The notes under the pieces were generated by a model. That model was not told the DNA's origin, searched no databases, and saw only the letters and a list, made by a program, of their open reading frames with translations. A stretch of 6,081 bases of DNA from Verrucomicrobiales bacterium (GTDB lineage Bacteria > Verrucomicrobiota > Verrucomicrobiia > Verrucomicrobiales > DEV007): the NCBI GenBank assembly GCA_002684575.1, contig NYVP01000031.1, positions 1 through 6,081 on the forward strand, given 5' to 3'. The position numbers were made by a program, and so were the translations under genes. Positions 1 to 6,081 of this stretch are shown here, piece after piece. Numbering within the stretch: position 1 is the first letter of the stretch; the number at the start of each line of letters is the position of its first letter.

Positions 1-1
1 T

Positions 2-1309
2 ATGGCCAACCCAAACGTTCGAAAAAATAATAAATCTTTTTTCATAAAAGTTTATAACTTTTTTTCAGGCTATCTTCTTGCCATCATTCTACTAAGTTTT
101 CTTCTTTTGCTTACGTATTTCGGAACGATGGCTCAAGTGGAAATGGGCCTTTATGAAGCTTCAGAAAAGTATTTTGAATCGCTGTTTCTTGTTCAAAATA
201 TTGGCCCTGTGCCAATAATATTGCCTGGTGTATATCTTGTAAGCGCATTGCTTTTCCTGAACCTATTTCTTGGTGGATTGGTCAGGGCTAAGAAAAACTG
301 GCGGCGTCCCGGAATGGTTATCGCACACTTTGGGATTATTTATATACTATTTGCGGGTTTTGTTGCCTTTCATTACACGCGTGAGGGCAACATGGTGTTA
401 TACGAAGGTGACAGATCAGATGAAATTTATAACCTCACAGATTGGAGTATAGAAGTCTCAAAGTATAATGATGAAGGTGAAGCAATAATTACCTATGTTG
501 TCGGTCCTGATCAGTTGAATGGATTGTGGAAGAAGGGAACAAAGAGAACTTACTACAATTCAGATATTCCTTTTGATATCAGGGTGTCAGGTTATGCGAG
601 AAATATTGCTAATGGAAAAGGCCAATTGATGGGATTGCTTAAAAGCACGTCAGCAAAAGAGAAAGGAATTCGTGTGGTTGAGGGTTATGGTATTTTTCCG
701 GTCAAAACAAATAAGAGCATGGAATTCAATTTACCTGCTGCTTATTTCGATGTTTTAGGCAAAGACAACAAGAAGATATCCGAAGGATTAATTATTGGGT
801 CTGGTCCATTTGCACCAAAGCCTTTCACTGTTGAAGTCAATGACTCTACTTGGTCAATTGACTTAACCCGTGAGAAGTTTGCTCTTCCGTTTGGAATTGA
901 GCTTACCAAATTTCAGAAAGAAGATCATCCTGGTACCGCAAGAGCGAGAGAATATTCAAGTGATGTTATAAAAATTGAAAATGGACAATCTGCTGGGGAA
1001 AGATTAATCAGCATGAATCAACCCATGAGGGATCAGGGTTATACGCTTTATCAGGCCAGCTGGGGTCCTGAGGGAGCTAAGCCTGGAGATCCTCTTTATA
1101 CCTCACTTGCAGTTTCTTATAACCCTGCTGATCAGTGGCCAAAGTATGGCACTTATGTAATTTCAATTGGCATGACGATTCACTTTGTCCAGCGTCTAAT
1201 CGTTTATCTTAGAAGGAGTGCCCGCTCTAGGAAGAAAAATAAGAAAGAAGATAAAGTTATAGGGGAAAATAATAAGGACAGTATCAAAGAACTGTATGAA
1301 AAAATTTAA
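2..1309 (+). CDS. resB: Cytochrome c biogenesis protein ResB/CcsB (System II)
   Basis: This is the membrane partner of CcsA in System II cytochrome c maturation, which exports heme and joins it to apocytochromes on the outer face of the cytoplasmic membrane. The 435-residue protein has the ResB layout: a short basic N-terminus, TM1 about 20-40 followed by the family-like stretch GTMAQVEMGLYEASEKYF (41-58), TM2 about 72-94, TM3 about 104-123, a large periplasmic beta-rich region about 125-381, TM4 about 382-403, and a highly charged cytoplasmic tail 404-435. His109 in TM3 (RPGMVIAHFG) is my candidate for the transmembrane heme-ligand histidine known from fused CcsBA proteins; this assignment is inference. 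The periplasmic part contains MRDQGYTLYQASWGPEG (about 340-356), a ResB-like stretch. The ATG is one base from the window edge, so no ribosome site can be seen, but about 20 residues before TM1 is normal for the family, so the start is probably real. The gene overlaps ccsA by 14 bases, indicating an operon and translational coupling. Confidence 0.9.
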   Translation: MANPNVRKNNKSFFIKVYNFFSGYLLAIILLSFLLLLTYFGTMAQVEMGLYEASEKYFESLFLVQNIGPVPIILPGVYLVSALLFLNLFLGGLVRAKKNWRRPGMVIAHFGIIYILFAGFVAFHYTREGNMVLYEGDRSDEIYNLTDWSIEVSKYNDEGEAIITYVVGPDQLNGLWKKGTKRTYYNSDIPFDIRVSGYARNIANGKGQLMGLLKSTSAKEKGIRVVEGYGIFPVKTNKSMEFNLPAAYFDVLGKDNKKISEGLIIGSGPFAPKPFTVEVNDSTWSIDLTREKFALPFGIELTKFQKEDHPGTARAREYSSDVIKIENGQSAGERLISMNQPMRDQGYTLYQASWGPEGAKPGDPLYTSLAVSYNPADQWPKYGTYVISIGMTIHFVQRLIVYLRRSARSRKKNKKEDKVIGENNKDSIKELYEKI

Positions 1310-3395
1310 TTATCTATTGAAAGCTTGTCTGTTTGTTAGTCTTTTCTTTCTGATTAATCAGAATGTTAAAGCAATCGATTCTTATAGTCCTTGGGATAAA
1401 GAAATAGTCACTCTTTTTAAGGCAATGCCTGTGCAAGAGGAGGGCAGATTAAAGCCAATGCAAACGGTTGCGAGGTATAAACTATTGAGAATTAATAATT
1501 CAAAACGTCTTAGTTTTCCTATCAATGGTGAAAAAATTAAAGTTTCTGCAACGGAATGGCTTTTGGATTGTTTGTTTCGACCCGAATTGGCCAAAGAAAT
1601 GCCAATATTCAAAATCAATAACCCGGCTGTTATAGAATCGATTGGTGTTAAAGCCCACTCATCGCCAAGAGAACGCTACTCATATAACGAAATATTCATG
1701 GTTCAGGACGCTATGAAAATTCTCTCTGAAAGGACAAATAAGTTGGGGGAAATGATGAATGATCCTGATCAGGAAGAGTCTAGTAAGAAGGAGAGAAGAG
1801 ATCCAATCAATGCAGGCCTATTAGCATTGAAATCTGCAGTTAATGAGTTTGAATGGGCCGTTAATGCCTTTAATTTTGCAAGAGACGGTGTGGATGTTGA
1901 TTTGGGGAGTATTTCAGATGAATTTCAAAAATCACAAAATGGTAAAACAAAAATTAGTTATTTTGTAGAACAATTTGATAAAATAATAGAAATTGCAAGG
2001 GGTCCTGATGGGAAAGATTTTATTGAGCAGATTTCAGGTGCTTTCTCACTTCTAGAGAGAGATACCGCAACCGCAGGAGTTAAGGACAATGTTAGTATGA
2101 TCAGCCTGGCGATGTTTCCTCCTCAAGACAATAAGGATGAAGAATGGCTCAAGCCAGGGTATTTTATTGAACAGCTAACATTTAAATCGAATGAATTAAC
2201 TCCTGATGAAAGAAAGGATTTCTCCTCTTGGGCAATTCCTTATTTAATATCATTAGAAAAGCTTTCCAGAAATGTGAGTAACCCGGATATTTTCAAAGGT
2301 GAACTTCAAAAGTTGAGCGATAACGTCATCAATATAGCAACTGATCGAGAGGAGTACAAAAACATCAAGCTTGAATTATTTAGTAACGAAAAAAATCTTT
2401 TTCATTGGGCTCTACCTTTTTATATAATGGCATTTTTACTCCTTGCTTTTTCTTGGCTCTCGCCGGGGAGTCGTTTCTCAAGGGTGCTTGTTGTTATTGT
2501 TTGGGGAATGGCCATTTTTGCAACCATTGCTCTTGTAGCTGGAATTTGTTTAAGAAGCGTTATGTTAAGTAGACCACCTATATCTACTTTATATGAGACC
2601 ATTCCATTTATAACAGCAGTTGCCGTAATACTATGCTTATTGATTGAATTTTTTGACCGTAAAGGTATTGCATTAGCAAGTTCAGTTGTAGTTGGAATAA
2701 TAGGAATATTTCTCGCTTGGAAATTTGAGATTAAGGAACAAAGAGACACGCTTAAAGTTCTCGAAGCTGTATTGAGGTCGAACTTTTGGCTCGCTACACA
2801 CGTTATTGCTATCAACATAGGATATGCTGCAGCCATACTTGCTGGGCTAGTTGCTCACATTTTTATTTTCTCAAAACGCCTGAATATTGGAGGAGATGAT
2901 TTCAGAAAAACAATTACAAGAATGGTTTACGGTATTACGTGTTTTGGGTTGCTATTCGCCTTGGTTGGCACGGTTTTGGGAGGCGTTTGGGCAAACGACA
3001 GTTGGGGAAGATTTTGGGGGTGGGATCCAAAAGAAAATGGAGCTTTAATGATTTGCCTTGGTGCATTAATTATGCTTCACGCACGTATGGGAGGGTACAT
3101 AAAAGATCTTGGAATGAATATAATAGCAGTTGTGATACTTGTGATTACTGTTTTTTCTTGGTGGCATGTCAATCAACTTGAGACAGGTTTACATAGTTAT
3201 GGTTTCACAAGTGGCATCATGTTTTGGTTGTACATTGTTTATGCAATCGAATGTGCGGTAATTACTGTTGGTTTGAGTTGTTATAGCCGTTCCAAAAAGG
3301 GCTTCTTTAATACGCCTTTGGCAATATCGTTTTTCCTTCTAGCTTTTGTCTTTACTGTTGCTTTTGTAACATTGGCCGTTACAACAACTTCCTAA
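1296..3395 (+). CDS. ccsA: Cytochrome c biogenesis protein CcsA, long form with N-terminal periplasmic domain
   Basis: This is the heme-handling subunit of System II cytochrome c synthetase, acting with ResB. The 699-residue protein starts with a hydrophobic signal or anchor (about 5-20, possible cleavage after VKA at 24-26). A soluble, mostly charged region about 27-365 follows, opening with PVQEEGRLKPMQTVAR (45-60), a motif I associate with long CcsA proteins of PVC bacteria and Bacteroidetes. The membrane core runs from about 369 to 695. It carries RPPISTLYETIPF (426-438), the candidate periplasmic His502 (LATHV), the WWD heme-binding motif at 565-581 (W565, W570, W574, W576, D577 in WGWDPKENG), candidate transmembrane His595 (LHAR) and periplasmic His633 (GLHSYGF). 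A typical stand-alone CcsA is about 300 residues, so roughly half of this protein is extension. All expected core residues are present, so it should be functional. The start lies inside the end of resB and has only a weak purine stretch (AAAGAA) upstream, so it may depend on translation of resB. Confidence 0.93.
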   Translation: MKKFNYLLKACLFVSLFFLINQNVKAIDSYSPWDKEIVTLFKAMPVQEEGRLKPMQTVARYKLLRINNSKRLSFPINGEKIKVSATEWLLDCLFRPELAKEMPIFKINNPAVIESIGVKAHSSPRERYSYNEIFMVQDAMKILSERTNKLGEMMNDPDQEESSKKERRDPINAGLLALKSAVNEFEWAVNAFNFARDGVDVDLGSISDEFQKSQNGKTKISYFVEQFDKIIEIARGPDGKDFIEQISGAFSLLERDTATAGVKDNVSMISLAMFPPQDNKDEEWLKPGYFIEQLTFKSNELTPDERKDFSSWAIPYLISLEKLSRNVSNPDIFKGELQKLSDNVINIATDREEYKNIKLELFSNEKNLFHWALPFYIMAFLLLAFSWLSPGSRFSRVLVVIVWGMAIFATIALVAGICLRSVMLSRPPISTLYETIPFITAVAVILCLLIEFFDRKGIALASSVVVGIIGIFLAWKFEIKEQRDTLKVLEAVLRSNFWLATHVIAINIGYAAAILAGLVAHIFIFSKRLNIGGDDFRKTITRMVYGITCFGLLFALVGTVLGGVWANDSWGRFWGWDPKENGALMICLGALIMLHARMGGYIKDLGMNIIAVVILVITVFSWWHVNQLETGLHSYGFTSGIMFWLYIVYAIECAVITVGLSCYSRSKKGFFNTPLAISFFLLAFVFTVAFVTLAVTTTS
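2988..3038 (+). other. WWD heme-binding motif of CcsA
   Basis: These bases encode residues 565-581 of CcsA, with W565, W570, W574, W576 and D577 followed by PKE. The tryptophan-rich WGxxWxWDPKE signature defines the heme-handling protein family (CcsA, CcmC, CcmF). In the family it lies in a loop on the outer side of the membrane and presents heme with the flanking periplasmic histidines, here His502 and His633. The NG after PKE replaces the more common T/V-W; I see no reason to think this breaks function. Confidence 0.9.
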
Positions 3396-3402
3396 TTATA
3401 AT
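3372..3402 (+). promoter_or_regulatory. Possible promoter for the ThuA-like gene
   Basis: A perfect -10 consensus TATAAT sits at 3397-3402, directly after the ccsA stop codon, with TTGGCC (four of six matches to TTGACA) at 3372-3377 and a long spacer of 19 bases. A start point near 3409 would give a leader of only about 15 bases before the ATG at 3424. The match could be chance in AT-rich DNA, and the gene could equally be read through from ccsA across the 28-base gap. Confidence 0.28.
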
Positions 3403-3423
3403 TTCTAAATTTGTTACTACCCT

Positions 3424-4326
3424 ATGAATATTAATTTTATTCTCTGCTCGTTAATAGCAACGATATCGTATTTTTCTCATAATTTAGTACATGCCAATGA
3501 TGTAACTAAAATTGTGTTTGTTGCTGGTAATAGAAGCCATGGGTGGGGGGCTCATGAATTCAATGCCGGTTGTATGCTAATGGAGTCGCATTTAAAGGAA
3601 GCGTTAGGTGAGAAGGTTGAAACTGTGGTTTACAAAAATGGCTGGCCAAAAAATCAGGATTCATTTGTAGATGCAGATGCCATAGTTCTTTTTATGGATG
3701 GTGGTGGAGGGCACCCCATTAATAGGAATTTAGAGCAAGTTAAGAAAGAAATTGATAGAGGTTGTGGTTTGATGTGCATGCATTACGCGGTTGAAGTTCC
3801 AGTAGGCAATTCCGGTAAAGCATTACAAAATTGGATTGGTGGTTATTATGAAACTGGTTGGTCAATAAATCCTCACTGGATTGCTGAATCCAAGTTGAAC
3901 CGTAAACATCCAATAACTTTTGGAGTCGAAGATTTTAAGGTCAAAGATGAGTGGTATTTTAACATGAGATTTAGACAGGGCAAAGAGGGGGTGACTAGTG
4001 TTCTAGATGCCATTCCAGATGATAATGCACGATCTGGTAGGAGCAGTTGGCCCAGAGGGCCAAAGAAACATATTGTTGAGGCTTCTGGTCGAGCGGAAAC
4101 CCTTTGTTGGTCTGTAGAGAGGAATGATGGAGGCCGTGGTGTTGGTTTTACAGGTGCTCATTTCCATTATAATTTTGGGAATGATGGTTTTCGTAAACTT
4201 GTTCTTAACGCGGTCGCATGGACAGCAGGTTTAGAAATACCAAAAAATGGGCTGGTCACTCATCGTCCTGATGGAGTAGAATTAGACGCTAACCAAGATT
4301 TTAAGAAGCCTGAAAAAAAGAAATAA
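3424..4326 (+). CDS. Secreted ThuA-like domain protein
   Basis: The protein belongs to the ThuA-like family, which has a class I glutamine-amidotransferase-like fold and is named after trehalose-utilisation protein ThuA; its reaction in PVC bacteria is unknown. It has 300 residues. A signal peptide (hydrophobic about 4-20) with likely cleavage after VHA (22-24) places it in the periplasm or outside. Family stretches in order: VFVAGNRSHGWGAHEF (31-46), AIVLFMDGGGGHP (86-98), GLMCMHYAVEVP (115-126, at the place of the amidotransferase nucleophile elbow, with Cys118 and His120), GGYYETGWSINPHW (139-152), HPITFGVEDFKVKDEWYFNMRF (162-183) and GGRGVGFTGAHFHYNF (236-251), ending with VLNAVAWTAGLEIP. 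Length and motifs indicate an intact gene. The tail is lysine-rich (KKPEKKK). It lies 28 bases after ccsA with no Shine-Dalgarno sequence, and 85 bases before a PVC dehydrogenase-like gene, a pairing typical of these genomes. A role in sugar or glycoside breakdown is inference from the family name and context. Confidence 0.88.
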   Translation: MNINFILCSLIATISYFSHNLVHANDVTKIVFVAGNRSHGWGAHEFNAGCMLMESHLKEALGEKVETVVYKNGWPKNQDSFVDADAIVLFMDGGGGHPINRNLEQVKKEIDRGCGLMCMHYAVEVPVGNSGKALQNWIGGYYETGWSINPHWIAESKLNRKHPITFGVEDFKVKDEWYFNMRFRQGKEGVTSVLDAIPDDNARSGRSSWPRGPKKHIVEASGRAETLCWSVERNDGGRGVGFTGAHFHYNFGNDGFRKLVLNAVAWTAGLEIPKNGLVTHRPDGVELDANQDFKKPEKKK

Positions 4327-4342
4327 GAATTTACCAAAATTC
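4327..4342 (+). repeat. Small AT-rich hairpin after the ThuA-like gene
   Basis: GAATTT (4327-4332) and AAATTC (4337-4342) are perfect inverted copies around a four-base loop ACCA, starting at the first base after the stop codon. The stem is only 6 bp with one G-C pair and is not followed by a T-run, so it is not a standard intrinsic terminator. It could slow the polymerase or protect the 3' end, or be chance in AT-rich DNA. Confidence 0.25.
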
Positions 4343-4353
4343 GTCAATTATAA

Positions 4354-4390
4354 TAACTTTACTTGAATCAAATCGATATACTAATAGTTT
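4354..4390 (+). promoter_or_regulatory. Weak promoter candidates before the PVC dehydrogenase-like gene
   Basis: The 85-base gap 4327-4411 is long enough to hold a promoter. Two weak options are visible. TATACT at 4377-4382 (five of six matches to the -10 consensus) has only a poor -35, TAACTT at 4354-4359, 17 bases upstream. TTGAAT at 4363-4368 (four of six to the -35) has only TAGTTT at 4385-4390, 16 bases downstream. Neither is strong, and a sigma factor with other preferences could be used. Confidence 0.2.
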
Positions 4391-4411
4391 ATTAACAAAG
4401 CCTAATTAATC

Positions 4412-6081
4412 ATGAAAATCTTACGCTCTTTAAGAATTTTAATTCTAATCCTTACATTATCCATTCCTGCTGTCTCATTCTCAAATGGACTTGCTCCTAA
4501 AGAGTCACTTAAAGCATTGGAAGTTGCTCAAGGCATGAAGGTGGAGCTGTTCGCTTCTGAACCCATGTTGCTCAGTCCATCAAGCATAGATATTGATCAC
4601 AAAGGAAGAGTTTGGGTCGCAGAAATTGTCAATTACAGAGGGCACAATGGGAAAAGACCAGAAGGTGATAGGATTTTAATACTAGAGGATACTAATGGTG
4701 ATGGTTTTGCGGATACATCCAAGACTTATTATCAGGGAAGGGATATAGATTCACCTCATGGCGTTTGTGTTCTCGGTGATAAGGTAATTGTTTCTGCTGG
4801 AGAGCAAGTGATAGTGTTTACTGATAAAAATGGCGATGATAAACCTGACGATAAAAAGATTTTATTCAATGTAGTTGGAGGCAAACAACATGACCATGGA
4901 ATACATGCATTTTGTTTTGGTCCAGATGGTAAGTTGTATTTCAATTTTGGTAATGCTTCTAGAGGTTTAAAGACTCCTGACGGCAAAGTAATTATTGATA
5001 AAGCTGGGAACGAAATTCGAGATCATCGTAAACCTTATCAACAAGGAATGGTTTTTAGATGTGATCCTGATGGATCAAATGTTGAGACTCTAGGTTGGAA
5101 TTTCAGGAATAACTGGGAGGCTGCAGTTGATTCATTTGGTTCAATCTGGCAGTCCGATAATGATGATGATGGTAATAGAGGAGTAAGAATTAATTTTGTG
5201 ATGGAATATGGCAATTATGGTTACCGAGATGAATTTACAGGTAAGGGTTGGAGAGATAAAAGAAGCAACATAGAGAAAGAAATTCCAGATAGGCATTGGC
5301 ATCTAAATGATCCCGGTGTTGTGCCAAATTTAATTCTAACCGGTGCTGGATCCCCAACGGGAATAATCATTTATGAGGGTAATTTATTTCCCAAATTAAT
5401 TAATCAAGTTATTCATTGTGATGCAGGTCCAAATATATGTAGAGCGTATCCTCGTAAGAATAATGGTGCAGGATATGATGCTGAAATGATGCCAATATTA
5501 AGTGGAGGAAAAGACAGATGGTATCGTCCAAGTGATGTTGCTGTGGGGCCTGATGGATCTCTGTTTATTGCTGATTGGTATGATCCAGGTGTTGGAGGAC
5601 ATGGAATGAGAGATTTGGATCGTGGTAGGATTTTCAGGGTAGTTCCCGAGGGTCACAATGGATATAAATTTACTAAACGAGATTTTAAAAGCCTCGAAGG
5701 TGCAATTAGTGGGCTGTTGTCCTCAGATTTAGAAAGTAGATATCTCGGATGGAATGCGCTTCATGAAATGGGAGTTGAGAAAACGCAAGATGCTCTAATT
5801 AAATTGATATCTGATAAAGATAAAATTAAAAGGGCAAGAGCCGCTTGGTGCCTAGGAAAGATGCCTGGAGCAGGTAAAATGGTTATAGATAAAATTTGTA
5901 AGGACCTTGACTCTGATCTGAGAATTGTTGCTATAAGATTGGCCAGGCAGCTTAATTCTGATGTGGTCAATTTAATTACGATGCTATCTAATGATAAGAG
6001 CCCACAAGTAAGGCGTGAGTGTGCCATTGCCCTTAGGGAGCTTGATGTCAAAGAGGTTCCTAAACTTTGGGCAAAATTGGC
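4412..6081 (+). CDS. PVC-type membrane-bound dehydrogenase-like protein, beta-propeller plus HEAT repeats (3' end outside window)
   Basis: The frame is open from the ATG at 4412 to the last base (556 full codons), so the C-terminus is missing. A signal peptide (hydrophobic about 8-22, likely cleavage near SFS-N at 24-25) makes it secreted. Residues about 38-411 form a beta-propeller like that of the PVC dehydrogenase family: VELFASEPMLLSPSSIDIDHKGRVWVAE (44-71), DSPHGVCV (113-120), HDHGIHAFCFGPDGKLY (160-176), SDNDDDG (248-254), RINFVMEYGNYGYRDE (259-274), GSPTGI (313-318), DVAVGPDGSLFIADWYDPGVGGHG (375-398) and DRGRIFRV (403-410). From about 430 there are HEAT-type alpha repeats, for example RARAAWCLGKM (474-484) and VRRECAIALREL (533-544). 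Aspartate-rich loops at 93-101 and 138-146 could bind calcium. Many relatives end in a c-type cytochrome domain; no CXXCH appears here, but that part would lie beyond the edge. The likely role is oxidation of a sugar or similar substrate, with the substrate unknown. There is no Shine-Dalgarno sequence; the signal peptide supports this start. Confidence 0.9.
   Translation, partial: MKILRSLRILILILTLSIPAVSFSNGLAPKESLKALEVAQGMKVELFASEPMLLSPSSIDIDHKGRVWVAEIVNYRGHNGKRPEGDRILILEDTNGDGFADTSKTYYQGRDIDSPHGVCVLGDKVIVSAGEQVIVFTDKNGDDKPDDKKILFNVVGGKQHDHGIHAFCFGPDGKLYFNFGNASRGLKTPDGKVIIDKAGNEIRDHRKPYQQGMVFRCDPDGSNVETLGWNFRNNWEAAVDSFGSIWQSDNDDDGNRGVRINFVMEYGNYGYRDEFTGKGWRDKRSNIEKEIPDRHWHLNDPGVVPNLILTGAGSPTGIIIYEGNLFPKLINQVIHCDAGPNICRAYPRKNNGAGYDAEMMPILSGGKDRWYRPSDVAVGPDGSLFIADWYDPGVGGHGMRDLDRGRIFRVVPEGHNGYKFTKRDFKSLEGAISGLLSSDLESRYLGWNALHEMGVEKTQDALIKLISDKDKIKRARAAWCLGKMPGAGKMVIDKICKDLDSDLRIVAIRLARQLNSDVVNLITMLSNDKSPQVRRECAIALRELDVKEVPKLWAKL
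5699..6081 (+). other. HEAT-repeat region of the PVC dehydrogenase-like protein
   Basis: Residues about 430 to 556 form successive helix pairs with the HEAT pattern of a conserved Asp/Ser turn, an arginine and A-x-x-x-L helices. Recognisable units begin near SSDLESRYLGWNAL (437-450), SDKDKIKRARAAWCLG (467-482), DLDSDLRIVAIRLARQL (498-514) and NDKSPQVRRECAIALREL (527-544). Such repeats usually bind protein partners and in this family separate the propeller from the C-terminal part. The array is cut by the window edge, so the repeat number is unknown. Confidence 0.75.

Noticed and set aside
270..452. 60-codon + strand frame inside resB, and an 80-codon one at 2939-3181 inside ccsA
   Set aside because: Both are alternative frames of conserved coding sequence (TM3 of ResB and the WWD region of CcsA).
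1296..1309. Possible sequencing frameshift that split a single fused gene
   Set aside because: The ResB end has a normal charged cytoplasmic tail, and CcsA begins with a proper ATG and a signal-like hydrophobic segment. Two genuine overlapping genes explain this better. Regulated slippage is kept only as a low-probability finding.
1382..1618. Open frame of 78 codons on the - strand, and a similar 76-codon frame at 4756-4986
   Set aside because: Both are fully inside well-supported genes on the other strand, with no own start signal or recognisable domain.
2420..2836. Open frame of 138 codons on the - strand
   Set aside because: It lies wholly inside the membrane core of ccsA, opposite a convincing gene with conserved motifs, and its protein resembles nothing I recognise.
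4327..4342. Intrinsic terminator after the ThuA-like gene
   Set aside because: The 6-bp AT-rich stem has no following T-run, so it is listed only as a small inverted repeat.
4363..4382. TTGAAT and TATACT as one promoter
   Set aside because: The two hexamers are only 8 bases apart, far below the 16-18 needed, so they cannot act as one -35/-10 pair.
5761..6051. Open frame of 96 codons on the - strand
   Set aside because: It is the antisense of the HEAT-repeat region. Leu/Ser-rich open frames are a usual by-product opposite such sequence.

Overview
The window reads as a stretch of bacterial chromosome, AT-rich (about 60% A+T judged by eye on sampled lines), with four genes all on the + strand. 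Two features point to the PVC superphylum, most likely Verrucomicrobiota with Planctomycetota or a relative as alternatives. One is a secreted ThuA-like protein followed by a 'PVC-type' membrane-bound dehydrogenase-like beta-propeller/HEAT protein. The other is a long CcsA with a large N-terminal periplasmic domain. This placement is inference from family content, as no taxonomic marker gene is present.

Layout: (1) 2-1309, ResB/CcsB, the membrane partner of System II (Ccs) cytochrome c maturation; its first visible codon is at the very edge of the window. (2) 1296-3395, CcsA, the heme-handling partner with the WWD motif and conserved histidines, overlapping resB by 14 bases in another frame. 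(3) 3424-4326, a secreted ThuA-like protein, 28 bases after ccsA. (4) 85 bases of AT-rich intergenic DNA. (5) 4412 to the right edge, the N-terminal 556 codons of a secreted PVC-type dehydrogenase-like protein (beta-propeller domain followed by HEAT repeats), which continues beyond the window.

How they may work together: ResB and CcsA form the complex that carries heme across the membrane and attaches it to CXXCH motifs of secreted apocytochromes. Many members of the PVC dehydrogenase-like family end in a c-type cytochrome domain, so the fourth gene is a plausible client of the first two. ThuA-like proteins are common neighbours of such proteins in PVC genomes and are thought to act on sugars, but the reaction here is not known. 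No heme motif of the client lies inside the window, so the link is a prediction.

I see no RNA gene, mobile element, CRISPR array or phage gene. None of the three visible starts has a convincing Shine-Dalgarno sequence. I do not see a clearly new system. The most interesting points are the resB/ccsA junction at an A6 run, the large uncharacterised periplasmic domain of CcsA, and the pairing of cytochrome c maturation with a possible cytochrome-bearing sugar-oxidation module.
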